This document shows positions 17,473 to 27,467 of a DNA stretch of 64,000 bases, piece after piece. Both the position numbers and the translations under genes were made by a program. This DNA is from Saprospiraceae bacterium (GTDB lineage Bacteria; Bacteroidota; Bacteroidia; Chitinophagales; Saprospiraceae), in contig JALWRC010000073.1 of NCBI GenBank assembly GCA_027080725.1, positions 1 to 64,000 of the forward strand. Reading direction: 5' to 3'. The notes below the pieces were generated by a model, which was not told where the DNA came from, did no database searches, and saw only the letters and a program-made list of their open reading frames with translations. Numbering within the stretch: the first letter of the stretch is position 1; the number at the start of each line of letters is the position of its first letter.

Positions 17473-20400
17473 ATGTCCCTTAAGGTACGCTACTACTTAC
17501 TCCTGCTACTATCCGGTACGATTTCATACCTCTTTACCCAAACGCCTATCGACACAACTGCATTTAGTGCGGTAGAGTGGCGCAATGTCGGTCCTTGGCG
17601 AGGGGGACGTTCGAGCACGGTTTGTGGCATTCCCGGAAAGCCCAACACGTTCTTTTTCGGGAGTTCCGGAGGTGGGGTTTGGAAGACGGACAACGGAGGG
17701 AATAGTTGGAAGAATCTCTCAGACGGATACTTCGGTGGGTCGATCGGGGCGGTAGCGGTGGCCCCTTCCGATCCCAATGTTATACTGGCAGGTCAAGGAG
17801 AAGAGACCCTTCGGGGCAATGTGAGTTCGGGCAACGGCGTCTGGAAGACCGAAGACGGCGGCATGTCGTGGAAACCACTCGGATTGGAGAAAACACGTCA
17901 TATCTCGAGGATAAGGATTCACCCTAACCATCCGGAAATCATCTATGTCAGCGCCATCGGTGACCTCTGGAAGGACTCGCCGGACAGAGGGGTGTATAAG
18001 ACGACGGACGGTGGGGCGCATTGGCGCAAAGTACTCTACATCAACGACTCGACCGCCATCGCGGATCTGGCCATGGACCCCGGCAATCCACGGATCCTGT
18101 ACGCGACTTCCTGGAATGTCCGCCGTACGCCTTACAGTTTCTCGAGTGGCGGGCCGGATGGAGGGCTTTGGAAGAGTACCGACAGTGGGGAGACCTGGAC
18201 CAATATCTCCAAAAACAAAGGGCTCCCCGGGGGCCTTTGGGGCATTTCGGGTGTAGCGCCTTCAAGGGCAAAACCGGGACGTATCTGGGCCATCATCGAA
18301 AACAAAGACGGCGGAGTGTTCCGGTCGGAGGACTACGGCCGGACCTGGAAGAAGGTCAATTCGGATCGCAGTCTGCGCCAGCGCGCCTGGTATTATTCGC
18401 GGATTTATGCGGACCCGGTGGATGCGGATAAGGTCTATGTACTCAATGTCCGGTTTCACGTCTCCAAGGATGGCGGTAAGAGTTTCCGTCGCATGGGTAC
18501 GCCACATGGGGACCACCACGACCTTTGGATAGATCCACTTGTCCCCGGTCGAATGATTATTGCGGACGATGGGGGGGCGCAAATCTCAAGGGATGGCGGA
18601 CACCATTGGACCACTTACCACAATCAGCCCACGGCCCAATTTTACCGGGTCACCGTGGACAACAGTTTCCCTTTTCGCATCTACGGAGCCCAGCAGGACA
18701 ACAGTGCCATCCGGATAAGGCACAGGAGCTATGGCCATAGTATTACGGATAAAGACTGGGAATCCACCGCAGGGGGCGAATCCGCTTTTCTCGCCCCGGA
18801 CCCCAAAGACCCGGATATCGTCTATGGCGGAAGTTACGGCGGCTTTTTGACGAGATACAACCACCACAACAAGCGCAACCGGGCCATACACGTTTGGCCG
18901 GACAACCCTCTCGGAGCGGGTGTAGAGGTGATGAAGTACCGCTTCAACTGGAATTTTCCCGTATTCATCTCTCCCAATAACCCCAAGAGGCTCTACGCCG
19001 CCTCCAACCATCTCCATGTGTCGACCGATGAAGGGCAAACCTGGACTACTATAAGCCCGGATTTGACCACCAATGACTCGACCAAACAGCGCTCTTCCGG
19101 TGGGCCCATTACTAAGGACAACACCGCTGTGGAGTACTACTGCACCATCACCACCGCAGCAGAATCTCCGACAAAGGAAGGGGTAATCTGGACAGGCTCC
19201 GACGATGGCAAGGTCTATGTCTCGAGAGACAATGGCCAACATTGGGAGGATGCGACACCCGCAGGATTGCCGCCCTTCACTCTGGTCAACTGCGTGGAGC
19301 CCGACCCTAAACACCCGGCAGCTTGCTATATCGCCGCCACCCGTTACAAATGGGGGGACTATCGCCCGATGCTCTATAAAACCACGGATTATGGAAGGAC
19401 CTGGACTGCCATCAACACAGGGATAGCGGCAGAGCATTTTACCCGCGCCATCCGGGTGGACCCCGGCATGAGGGGATTGCTCTACGTCGGCACGGAATAC
19501 GGCATCTACGCGTCGTGGGACGATGGTGCCCATTGGCAGCCCATACAGCGCAACCTTCCCACCGTCCCAATAACGGACCTCATCGTCAAAGATGCGTCTC
19601 TCATCGTTGCGACCCAGGGAAGGGGATTTTGGATCATCGATGACCTCACACCGATACGGAGTGCTAAGGAATTTGGCAGCGGGGACAAGTTGCATTTGCT
19701 TCCTCCCAAACCGGCCTACCGGATGCCCGGGGGGCAAGCAAAAAAACCATTGAATGCCGGCAAGAATCACCCTGCAGGTGCGATGATTTATTACCACATC
19801 ATGACGGACAGTATTCGCAAAGATGACACTGTACACCTGTGTTTTTACGACAATAACGACCACCTGATTCGCTGCTTTTCCAATCATCCCAAAGACAAAA
19901 AAGACAAAATGGAGGTCCTTCCGGGAGCCAATCTGTTCGTCTGGAATATGCGTTATCCCTCTGCGGAGAAATTTGACAAAATGATTATGTGGTGGGGCAG
20001 TCTCAATGGACCGAGGATACTCCCCGGCGACTACAACGTCCGTTTATTCTACAATGGTGACAGCTTATCCGCACGTTTTGAAGTGCGTAAAGATCCCAAT
20101 ACGGTAGCCGGTGCACAAGATATGGCCGCCCAATTGGATTTCATCCGGACCAATAATCAAGTGTTGACAGAGGCGCACCGCACCATCACCCACATACGGG
20201 AGATCAAGGGGCAGATGAAGGATTTGCTCCGGCGCATGAAGGGGTCGGAAGGGTATGAAATGGTGGACTCACTGGCACATGGAATAGACAGCACACTGAC
20301 CTCAATAGAGCAGACACTTTATCAAACAAAGCTAAAAAGCAGTCAGGATCCACTCAATTTCCCCATCAAGCTTAACAACAAATTAGCGCACTTGAATGCG

Positions 20401-20589
20401 CTCATCGAAATGAATGATTTTGGTCCGACGGGATCCATGCAAGCGGTCGGGGCCCAACTCAGAACCAAAATCCAGGAGCAGGTGGACAAGTACCACCACA
20501 TAGTAAATACAAAATTAAAGGATTTGAATCGCAAAATCATCGAGGCGGAGATAGATGTCATTCGTCCGTTAGACGATGAGGAAGAATAA
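17473..20589 (+). CDS. Sortilin/VPS10-like Asp-box beta-propeller protein
   Basis: The 1038-residue protein begins with a signal peptide (LLLLLSGTISYLFTQ). About eleven Asp-box repeats of the S/T-x-D-x-G-x-x-W type span residues 70-700, for example VWKTDNGGNSW, VWKTEDGGMSW, LWKSTDSGETW and LYKTTDYGRTW. This is the fold of VPS10 propellers and sialidase-like exported proteins in Bacteroidota. The C-terminal 250 residues contain a beta-rich module and then a long helical, charged segment. There is no T9SS tail, so it is likely periplasmic or surface-held by other means. The catalytic residues of sialidases are not evident; the function is unknown. Confidence 0.8.
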   Translation: MSLKVRYYLLLLLSGTISYLFTQTPIDTTAFSAVEWRNVGPWRGGRSSTVCGIPGKPNTFFFGSSGGGVWKTDNGGNSWKNLSDGYFGGSIGAVAVAPSDPNVILAGQGEETLRGNVSSGNGVWKTEDGGMSWKPLGLEKTRHISRIRIHPNHPEIIYVSAIGDLWKDSPDRGVYKTTDGGAHWRKVLYINDSTAIADLAMDPGNPRILYATSWNVRRTPYSFSSGGPDGGLWKSTDSGETWTNISKNKGLPGGLWGISGVAPSRAKPGRIWAIIENKDGGVFRSEDYGRTWKKVNSDRSLRQRAWYYSRIYADPVDADKVYVLNVRFHVSKDGGKSFRRMGTPHGDHHDLWIDPLVPGRMIIADDGGAQISRDGGHHWTTYHNQPTAQFYRVTVDNSFPFRIYGAQQDNSAIRIRHRSYGHSITDKDWESTAGGESAFLAPDPKDPDIVYGGSYGGFLTRYNHHNKRNRAIHVWPDNPLGAGVEVMKYRFNWNFPVFISPNNPKRLYAASNHLHVSTDEGQTWTTISPDLTTNDSTKQRSSGGPITKDNTAVEYYCTITTAAESPTKEGVIWTGSDDGKVYVSRDNGQHWEDATPAGLPPFTLVNCVEPDPKHPAACYIAATRYKWGDYRPMLYKTTDYGRTWTAINTGIAAEHFTRAIRVDPGMRGLLYVGTEYGIYASWDDGAHWQPIQRNLPTVPITDLIVKDASLIVATQGRGFWIIDDLTPIRSAKEFGSGDKLHLLPPKPAYRMPGGQAKKPLNAGKNHPAGAMIYYHIMTDSIRKDDTVHLCFYDNNDHLIRCFSNHPKDKKDKMEVLPGANLFVWNMRYPSAEKFDKMIMWWGSLNGPRILPGDYNVRLFYNGDSLSARFEVRKDPNTVAGAQDMAAQLDFIRTNNQVLTEAHRTITHIREIKGQMKDLLRRMKGSEGYEMVDSLAHGIDSTLTSIEQTLYQTKLKSSQDPLNFPIKLNNKLAHLNALIEMNDFGPTGSMQAVGAQLRTKIQEQVDKYHHIVNTKLKDLNRKIIEAEIDVIRPLDDEEE
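20252..20264 (+). repeat. Dispersed word GGTATGAAATGGT, exact
   Basis: Sense orientation inside the sortilin-like gene, read as G-Y-E-M-V. The shared flank TATGAAATGGTGGACTC recurs at the 22604 copy. Confidence 0.9.
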
Positions 20590-20780
20590 CTTGTCCTGCG
20601 TTCTATCAAATGAGACGAGCATAAATTTTATTAATCATAACATACACACAAGGATATGATTAAAACGGGCATTAAAAGAATAGTAAATAACCTGCAACCT
20701 TGGCCTCTTGGCGTCTTGTCGAGAAACTTCCTTTTGCTTCGGTAGTAACAGTTTACTTTATTTCAGCTGATAGAGCGCGT
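20590..20780. other. Convergent intergenic gap
   Basis: No terminator with a T-run or ORF is evident between the two convergent genes. Confidence 0.4.
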
Positions 20781-21491
20781 TTATCTTCCTGCAAAGAGCG
20801 AGTACACCGTGGGAATTTTATACAAGTCGGGGAAGCCTTTTTTGCGCCAATCCCGGATTGGACGAGTCCGTATGCATTGTTTTTCTTCATGCAGGAGATT
20901 AGCCGCGAGACCGAAGCGGGTATCCCCGCGCAAAGCCGTCTTAGCCACTTGTAAAATCTGACGATTTCGATACGGTGTTTCTATAAAGAGGATGGTCTCG
21001 TTGTTCTTTGCTGACCGCTGTTCCAATTTTTTCATCTCTGCTGCCAAGGCTTCTCTTTTAGAGGTGAGGTATCCGACAAATGCAAATCGTTGTCCATTCA
21101 TCCCGGAAGCCATCATCGCCAGGAGCAATGAACTGGGTCCCACTAATGGCACAATCTCTATTCCCATGTCGTGTGCTTTCTCCACCACTCTCCCTCCCGG
21201 GTCTGCGACACAAGGGGCTCCGGCTTCTGACATCAACCCCGTATCATGGCCCATCCGGCAACTCTCCAGCAGTGCATATGCATCCATCTGCCGGTACTTT
21301 TCCATTTCATAAAAAGACAAAGAGCGTATCGGCAGTGGATGTCCGGCTTTGCGCACAAAACGGCGGGCAGTTTTCTCCTTTTCTACTATGAAATGGTGAA
21401 GGGAGCGTATTATCTCCACCGTTTGCGGGGGAAATTCCTCTAAGCCCTCCCCCTCCCCCAAGGGGGTAGGAATCAAGTAAAGCTTCCCCAT
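20781..21491 (-). CDS. rsmI: RsmI-like tetrapyrrole-methylase-fold methyltransferase
   Basis: RsmI 2'-O-methylates C1402 of 16S rRNA with SAM. The 236-residue protein starts MGKLYLIPTPLGEG and contains GLMSEAGAPCVADPGGRVVEKAHDMGIEIVPLVGPSSLLLAMMASGM and FVGYLTSKR, the RsmI SAM-site blocks. ATG 21491 is preferred; an ATG at 21509 adds six residues. It is shorter than E. coli RsmI, as in many Bacteroidota. The ring-methylases of cobalamin synthesis are the alternative, but the motif set and absence of a cobalamin locus argue for RsmI. Confidence 0.82.
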   Translation of the reverse strand: MGKLYLIPTPLGEGEGLEEFPPQTVEIIRSLHHFIVEKEKTARRFVRKAGHPLPIRSLSFYEMEKYRQMDAYALLESCRMGHDTGLMSEAGAPCVADPGGRVVEKAHDMGIEIVPLVGPSSLLLAMMASGMNGQRFAFVGYLTSKREALAAEMKKLEQRSAKNNETILFIETPYRNRQILQVAKTALRGDTRFGLAANLLHEEKQCIRTRPIRDWRKKGFPDLYKIPTVYSLFAGR

Positions 21492-21530
21492 TTTTTGTAT
21501 ACTACCCATATGGCGCGTGCTAAAAGGAGG

Positions 21531-22490
21531 TCATTCCCCGGCATCAGAATAGGCCGCGATGATTTGTTCTGCTATCTCTATCCCGATTCTCTCCTGGGCT
21601 TCACCCGTGCTGGCACCTGTATGCGGGGTTACGCTTATATTCGGGTGATCAAGGAGCGCTTGATTGGGGGTGGGCTCGCCTACGAAGACATCCAACCCTG
21701 CTCCTCTAATCTGCCCATTGTCCAAAGCGGCGAGCAAAGCGGATTCATCAATCACGCCTCCCCTGGCAGCATTGACGATGATGGCATTGGGCTTCATCTT
21801 AGCAAAAGCCGCTGCATCAATGAGCGGTCGCTCGAGAGCCGGCACATGCAAGCTAATAAAATCCGCCTCCGACAGCATTTCATCTAAGGAGACCACAGGG
21901 ATATCCATTGGGATCATCCTGCCTGCGATATGGACATCGAGTTCGAGTGTCTCAAAGACATCTACCGGTATGACCTCCATCCCCATGCGAACGGCAAGGG
22001 AGGCCAATGCGCGCCCAATGCGTCCACACCCTACGATCCCCAATTTTTTGCCGTGGAGTTCTATTCCTTTAGAGTAGTTCTTTTTGAGGGTTTTGAACTC
22101 CGTAGTACCCTTGGTCGGCATCTGGCGATTGCTGAGGTGCAAGGAGCGCGCGAGCGTGAGGAAGTGCGCCATGACCAGTTCGGCAACGGACTGGGTTGAG
22201 GCCCCGGGTGTATTAGCCACTTTGATTCCGCGTTGAGCAGCTGCTTGGAGATCAATATTGTCCAGACCTACCCCACCTCGCACAATCATTTTTAGATTGG
22301 GGGCGGCGTCCATCAAGGGCTCCCGTACTTTGGTAGCACTTCGCACGCAAATCACATCGTAGGCATTGAGTTTGGACGGTAATTCTTCATTGGGGATGTT
22401 ATTGGTATCCACATCAAAACCGGCATCTTGTAGCATTTGGATACCCTTAGGATGCATGCCGTCATTGACGAGTATTTTCCACTTTGACAT
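21531..22490 (-). CDS. serA: D-3-phosphoglycerate dehydrogenase, short type
   Basis: The enzyme oxidises 3-phosphoglycerate to start serine synthesis. The 319-residue protein has the D-2-hydroxyacid dehydrogenase layout: [12 protein letters not shown], the NAD-binding [13 protein letters not shown], and the catalytic Arg in [10 protein letters not shown], Glu in GLDVFVGEP and His in TPHTG. It lacks the C-terminal ACT domain, so feedback by serine is not expected. A longer ORF begins at 22529, but [11 protein letters not shown] at 22490 matches homologue starts. Confidence 0.88.
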   Translation of the reverse strand: MSKWKILVNDGMHPKGIQMLQDAGFDVDTNNIPNEELPSKLNAYDVICVRSATKVREPLMDAAPNLKMIVRGGVGLDNIDLQAAAQRGIKVANTPGASTQSVAELVMAHFLTLARSLHLSNRQMPTKGTTEFKTLKKNYSKGIELHGKKLGIVGCGRIGRALASLAVRMGMEVIPVDVFETLELDVHIAGRMIPMDIPVVSLDEMLSEADFISLHVPALERPLIDAAAFAKMKPNAIIVNAARGGVIDESALLAALDNGQIRGAGLDVFVGEPTPNQALLDHPNISVTPHTGASTGEAQERIGIEIAEQIIAAYSDAGE

Positions 22491-22603
22491 AAGCTTGAGT
22501 TTTAGACGCAAAGAAACGAACAAAATCAATATCGTGGTTAGCCCCGGGATTTTATTTAGAAAACAAAAGTCTTCTCAGGGATGTAAATCCCTCCCGGGAG
22601 TCC

Positions 22604-22616
22604 ACCATTTCATACA
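22604..22616 (-). repeat. Dispersed word, 12/13
   Basis: TGTATGAAATGGT in the gap between serA and the PKD gene; one mismatch at position 1. Confidence 0.75.
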
Positions 22617-22681
22617 AAATCCTCCCCATAATTATGGCATCAAAATGACGCTCCTCACACACGGCGACCTACCGATGCACG

Positions 22682-25012
22682 TCATCTGACAAGCGTGGCA
22701 TATCCCTTCATGAGATGTTTTTTGCCTCTGGAAGAGCGATAGCGGACGATGTAAAGATAGACGCCACCGGGCATGGGTTTCCCCCGGTTATTGAGCGTCC
22801 CATCCCAGCCTTGAAGCAGGTCTTCTGTCTCAAACACCTTGGCGCCCCAGCGATCCCATATCTGCATTTGAAATTCGCTAATACCCTCTTCATAGCCCTT
22901 GCCAATAAAATAATCATTGGTCCCATCCCCATTGGGGGTAAAGGCATTGGGCATGACAAATTTATCTGTCGGGACGACATCTATGTACTTAATAATGGTG
23001 TCGGTACATCCATTGCGATGAAAAGCGACGAGAATAATTTTATGCACGCCGGTATCTTTAAAAGTATAAGTAAGGTCCTCTTCATAGTACACATCCCTGT
23101 CGTCAAATATCCACTGCCAGGATACGGAGCGTTTGGAGAGGTTGTCGAAGTTGGTGGTCGTATGAAAGTTGGTTAGCTTCTTGGGATCAAAATCAAAATC
23201 TGCCTCCGGCCCCTCCTGAATATGAATCCAGTCCTCATAAAAGTCTTCGATGGTACACCCTATGGGGGAAGTAATTTTCACCTTAACGGAATACTTTCCC
23301 GGCTTTTGGTATATGTGGTGTGGGCTAATGGCCTCGCCTGTTTGGTCATCACCAAAGTCCCATTCGACCTTATAGGTAGAATCAATGGGCGAGGATAGGT
23401 TCTCAAAAAATATCTCACCCGGAGCGCAGCCTTCAAATTTGCTCGGGTCTATGATTATTATAGCCGGAGCGGGGTACCAATTGATTTCTTTTTCCTTAGT
23501 GGCGGTGCATTCGTTTTTGTCAGTGGCCCTTAGGAATACGAGTTTTTTGCCCGGCTTATCATACTGGTAGCTTGGGTTTTGGAGTGTAGATGCCCCTTGT
23601 CGGTCGCCGAAATCCCATTGCCATCCGGTCACGGCTCCACTTCCGGAGACGGACTCGTCTTCGAATCGCACCGGCGTGGGATTGCAGGTATCATAATCAT
23701 AGACAAAATCCGCTTCTATCTTTGGATAAATATTGACTACAATATCTGTCGAGTCTACGCATTTCAATCCCTTATTGAGGATTAATTTTCCTTTGTAGGA
23801 GCCGGTATCGGGGAAGGTGACGTCCACATCCCAAGTAGTAAACTTTTTAATCTGGCCCTTTAAGTCAAAATACCAATTGTAGTTGTATATGTAGTTTCGA
23901 AGATAACTTTTATTTTTAATAGAAAGCATATTCTCCCCGCACACATCGAGCTTAACCGTATGGTCATCGATGACCCCGTCATTATCAATTTGGGCGACGA
24001 CAGTGGGTTCGCAATCGGTCACATTAAACTGGAAATCCCGCCGGATTTTACTCAGCAGAACACCATTGCGATACTCTTTCACACAAACCCCCACGACAAA
24101 TTGTCCTGCTAATTTGGGCACCCCGGTAATTTGCCCGGTTATCGGGTTAATGGTCACTTTGGGGTTGCCCGCCAAGGGATATTGTGGGGAGTAAGCCACT
24201 TTAAACGGAACTTTGGCAAACGGAGGAACGCACTCCTCTGCGAAAGGCCTGACACAATCGCATTGGGGGGGGATCGCTCCACGTACACAACGGCCACCTC
24301 TTACATCTCTCGTACCCCCGGCATGCAGCGGAGAGCAAAATTCATATACCAATTGGTCGCCTTCCTCGTCTACGGCCGAATGGTCAAAATCAAGGGCAAA
24401 ATCCTTGCAAATCACGAGTGGTGGGAAGCTCTTAAAGACGGGACTGCTATTCCCCAATCGCTGTGCATCAGCTGATATCTCAACTGTATAGGCTGCTCCC
24501 CATCTTCCGGGATTGGGGATATTGGTAATACTTTCATTTCTACAACATCTTTGATAACCGATTTGATAGGGAGTATTGCGTATGGGCACGGTAATAATAA
24601 ACTCGTACGTCCCTTTCTCTACACATACATTTCGAGGTACGATGGCACAAGAATCAAGTCGGGGTTCTAACTTCTCTACATTCTTCAGCTGGACATTGTG
24701 AATACCGGAAACATCAAAGAATCGCCACTTTTTAGTAGATTGGTCTAAGGTATACAATCCAAAGTCAAAGCTTCGGTCAAACTGGGCGCCACCACCAAAA
24801 CAGTCGCGATAAATTGAGACATTAATTAGATAAGTCACCTCTGTTGTGTCACTATTAAATCGAATAAACTTGTAAGTTATCTCCCCACCGATGATATGTT
24901 TAGCTTCGAGAGAAGTATGCGAAAGTAAGAGTAAGATGAGGACAAACAAGGGGACCACTCCCTTGAATGCAGTTATCGTTTGTCGTAATCGATTGATGTA
25001 AAATTTTGACAT
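22682..25012 (-). CDS. PKD-domain surface protein with T9SS type B tail
   Basis: From the ATG at 25012 the 776-residue protein has an N-terminal anchor or signal (VVPLFVLILLLLSHTSLEA). It continues with a beta-sandwich region containing many cysteines, an Ig/cadherin-like stretch, and at least three PKD domains (for example WQWDFGDRQGASTLQNPSYQYDKPG and VEWDFGDDQTGEAISPHHIYQKPG). It ends in the CHU_C / gliding-motility-associated tail (MPNAFTPNGDGTNDYF ... PMPGGVYLYIVRYRSSRGKKHLMKGYATLVR). Such proteins are outer-surface T9SS cargo, often adhesins. An upstream in-frame extension to 25198 would run into the divergent Sua5 gene and is rejected. Confidence 0.88.
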   Translation of the reverse strand: MSKFYINRLRQTITAFKGVVPLFVLILLLLSHTSLEAKHIIGGEITYKFIRFNSDTTEVTYLINVSIYRDCFGGGAQFDRSFDFGLYTLDQSTKKWRFFDVSGIHNVQLKNVEKLEPRLDSCAIVPRNVCVEKGTYEFIITVPIRNTPYQIGYQRCCRNESITNIPNPGRWGAAYTVEISADAQRLGNSSPVFKSFPPLVICKDFALDFDHSAVDEEGDQLVYEFCSPLHAGGTRDVRGGRCVRGAIPPQCDCVRPFAEECVPPFAKVPFKVAYSPQYPLAGNPKVTINPITGQITGVPKLAGQFVVGVCVKEYRNGVLLSKIRRDFQFNVTDCEPTVVAQIDNDGVIDDHTVKLDVCGENMLSIKNKSYLRNYIYNYNWYFDLKGQIKKFTTWDVDVTFPDTGSYKGKLILNKGLKCVDSTDIVVNIYPKIEADFVYDYDTCNPTPVRFEDESVSGSGAVTGWQWDFGDRQGASTLQNPSYQYDKPGKKLVFLRATDKNECTATKEKEINWYPAPAIIIIDPSKFEGCAPGEIFFENLSSPIDSTYKVEWDFGDDQTGEAISPHHIYQKPGKYSVKVKITSPIGCTIEDFYEDWIHIQEGPEADFDFDPKKLTNFHTTTNFDNLSKRSVSWQWIFDDRDVYYEEDLTYTFKDTGVHKIILVAFHRNGCTDTIIKYIDVVPTDKFVMPNAFTPNGDGTNDYFIGKGYEEGISEFQMQIWDRWGAKVFETEDLLQGWDGTLNNRGKPMPGGVYLYIVRYRSSRGKKHLMKGYATLVR

Positions 25013-25051
25013 ATAGAACAATTGTATGAGTCCTGCTTCAAAAACCAAGGT

Positions 25052-25059
25052 CAAATATA
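25052..25059 (-). promoter_or_regulatory. -7 box of the PKD gene
   Basis: TATATTTG on the minus strand, 40 bases before the ATG at 25012. Confidence 0.45.
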
Positions 25060-25129
25060 ATATTTTCACAGTTTCAACCGTACTAAACATCTCATTATTA
25101 TTGTAATTGATATAATTAACAAAGCGAAC

Positions 25130-25720
25130 TTGAAAGAAGCTGACCACATTTCTTCCTTTTTCGGGGAGGACATCGATACTGCCGTCCATCATTTGCAAGA
25201 AGGGAACATCATCCTTTGCCCTACGGATACGATTTGGGGTTTGTCATGTGACCCGTTAAAGAAGGAGAGTTACCTCCGGATTCAGAAGATTAAAAAACGG
25301 GCTACAGATAAGCCTCTGATTTTGCTTGCGAGTAGCATAGAGATGTTAAAGGAATACGTAGATAGGATACCACCGCGAATCGAAAATCTTTTGGTCTATT
25401 TTGATCATCCGGTCACTATAATTTACCCTGAAGCGCACAATCTCCCGGAACACTGCCTTTCAAAAGATGGGAGTGTAGCCATACGCGTGTCAAAGGAACC
25501 CTTCAGTAAAAAACTCATAGAGCGATTTGGGCGACCCATCACCTCCACTTCGCCCAATTTATCCGGCCAGCCCTACCCCTCACACTTTGGAGAAATATCA
25601 TCTGACATCTTCGATCGTGTAGATTATATCGTAAGATATGGCCGGAATAAAACCACTGGAACCCCTTCGCAGATCTTTCGATTTGACAAAGGAGGTCACC
25701 TGAAATATCTTAGGGAGTAA
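25130..25720 (+). CDS. Sua5/YrdC-type threonylcarbamoyl-AMP synthase
   Basis: The enzyme makes threonylcarbamoyl-AMP for t6A37 modification of ANN-decoding tRNAs. The 196-residue protein has the YrdC core: GNIILCPTDTIWGLSCDP, KIKKRATDKPL, and the ITSTSPNLSGQP substrate-binding block. There is no C-terminal Sua5 domain, as in the short TsaC form. The start codon is TTG: the codon at 25130-25132 is the only in-frame candidate that leaves the N-terminus whole. It is divergent from the PKD gene. Confidence 0.88.
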   Translation: MKEADHISSFFGEDIDTAVHHLQEGNIILCPTDTIWGLSCDPLKKESYLRIQKIKKRATDKPLILLASSIEMLKEYVDRIPPRIENLLVYFDHPVTIIYPEAHNLPEHCLSKDGSVAIRVSKEPFSKKLIERFGRPITSTSPNLSGQPYPSHFGEISSDIFDRVDYIVRYGRNKTTGTPSQIFRFDKGGHLKYLRE

Positions 25721-25769
25721 AGGGCCGTACTGCCGAAATTTGAGGTTTGAGGCCCATCAGCTAAGCACT

Positions 25770-27467
25770 TTAATGTGGCAACGTATCATTTAAGATGCTG
25801 TCCACCTTAGCATGGAGGAGGATTTGATACCCTTTTTGAACCACGGGATCGTGTGAAGCTTCAAACTTATAATAGGAATTCTTTTTCCCTGTACTATAAA
25901 GAAGTGAGGACAGAATATATTGACAAGCATCTTGCTTCTTCCTAAGGGAATCCTCATGGGCAAAAAAATCTTTCCATTGTGGATTTGCGGATAATACTTG
26001 GTCCATCACATCGTCACAGAGTTGTAAAGTGTCCACTACCTTAAACAAGATATCCGGGCTACCTTCGACTACGGCATTAGAATCAGCAACCAACTCAAAT
26101 TGATATTTGTGCTTAATGGCGGCATTATTCCGGACGATATAATCATCCAAGGCATTATTGAAATTGCTCCAATCCTCATCGAGTTCATATGAATGGTAAG
26201 GCACAAACACATCGGGCACCACTCCGGATTTATCAAATACGGGCTTACCTTTCAGGGTATAGTATTTGACTGTGTCGGGATAATGGATGCTATCCCTGTT
26301 GAGTAATTCACCGGAAGACAAGCGCCGGTACCATTTTTCTCTATAAGCGTCAGGCCCCTGCCGGTAGTCTCTTTGGATGGATCTTCCGGAAGGCAAATAA
26401 TATCGTGCGGTGGTGATTCGCAAAGCATATCCGTCGGGCAAGGCAAATTGTTCTTGGACCAGCCCTTTGCCAAACGTCCGCCTCCCGACGACGACTCCGC
26501 GGCTTAAGTCCTGTATAGCGCCGGCCAAAATCTCAGATGCGGACGCGGTCTGCTCGTCGACCAGAATAACCACCTCCTTCACCTCAAAAAACGGGCGTCC
26601 CTTGGTCCGAAAAACTTTGCGGGGAGCATGCACCCCTTCCGCCCAAACGATAGGCAGATCTTGTTGAGCAAAAAGCTGACTAATTATCTTAATCACTTCA
26701 TTGAGAAATCCACCTGCATTTCCACGTACATCTACTATCAATTGGGTTCCGCCCAGTTCTGACAGCTCCTCCAGGGCCTGCATAAATAGTTTGTACACAT
26801 TTTCGCCAAACCGGTCGATTTTAATATAACAAATACTATCATTGAGCATAAAATGTGCCGGCACCTCATTCAATGGAATCTTCGCTTTGGGGATGCTGAG
26901 ATGGACCGTTTCAGAATGTCGTCTCAAAGTGAGATGGACGGTATCACCTACCTCCGAATCACCATCTTCTTCATCAAAATGTCCATGCGCTGCATCGACG
27001 TTTTGTCCGTTTACTGCAATTATGTTATCTCCCACTTGTACTCCCTTGAGATCTGCCGGGCTGTCATCAAACACATAGCTCACAAACACGCTATCTCCAA
27101 TTATCCTCGGCAGAATACCCAGCCCGACATACTCATTGTACATATCGCGATTGACCGTTACCATGGCTTTAGGGGAGAGGTATTTGGAGTGCGGGTCCAA
27201 TTTCTCTAACATACCTTGGATAGCTGCCCTCTTCAGAAATTGGCCATTCACACTATCGACATAATGGCTTTCGATGAACCTCAACACCTCTTCGACTCTT
27301 CCTATTTCGATCTTACCGGTCTTAGTAGCGTTGCCCAACTTCACCACCCGGACATGTCCCATTTGCATCCCAACTACGATACCGAGCCCGATGGCCAGGG
27401 CCAAAAATAAAGGTGCCCATTGCTGCAGCTTACTGATATTGTGTGGAGTGTCTTTTGAATGCGCCAT
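25770..27467 (-). CDS. Carboxy-terminal processing protease (S41)
   Basis: CtpA-type proteases cut periplasmic proteins at the C-terminus. The 565-residue protein has one N-terminal membrane anchor (residues 15-35) and a PDZ domain (about 105-190). Its tail-binding and catalytic domain has the Ser309/Lys334 dyad in TASASEI and TFGKG, spaced 25 residues as in Prc. VDVRGNAGGFLNEVI is also conserved. The stop of gap overlaps its start by one base (TAATG), so it is coupled to gap. Confidence 0.92.
   Translation of the reverse strand: MAHSKDTPHNISKLQQWAPLFLALAIGLGIVVGMQMGHVRVVKLGNATKTGKIEIGRVEEVLRFIESHYVDSVNGQFLKRAAIQGMLEKLDPHSKYLSPKAMVTVNRDMYNEYVGLGILPRIIGDSVFVSYVFDDSPADLKGVQVGDNIIAVNGQNVDAAHGHFDEEDGDSEVGDTVHLTLRRHSETVHLSIPKAKIPLNEVPAHFMLNDSICYIKIDRFGENVYKLFMQALEELSELGGTQLIVDVRGNAGGFLNEVIKIISQLFAQQDLPIVWAEGVHAPRKVFRTKGRPFFEVKEVVILVDEQTASASEILAGAIQDLSRGVVVGRRTFGKGLVQEQFALPDGYALRITTARYYLPSGRSIQRDYRQGPDAYREKWYRRLSSGELLNRDSIHYPDTVKYYTLKGKPVFDKSGVVPDVFVPYHSYELDEDWSNFNNALDDYIVRNNAAIKHKYQFELVADSNAVVEGSPDILFKVVDTLQLCDDVMDQVLSANPQWKDFFAHEDSLRKKQDACQYILSSLLYSTGKKNSYYKFEASHDPVVQKGYQILLHAKVDSILNDTLPH

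Noticed and set aside
18586-19887. A long antisense ORF (433 codons) within the sortilin-like gene
   Set aside because: It mirrors the GC-rich codon pattern of the real gene, has no start context and its protein has no domain-like features.
21302-21397. Two partial copies of the dispersed word (TATGAAATGG, TATGAAATGGT) in rsmI
   Set aside because: They lack the leading GG, so I did not count them, although their closeness is suggestive.
25012-25198. N-terminal extension of the PKD gene
   Set aside because: It would overlap the divergent Sua5 gene, and the signal peptide begins only at 25012.
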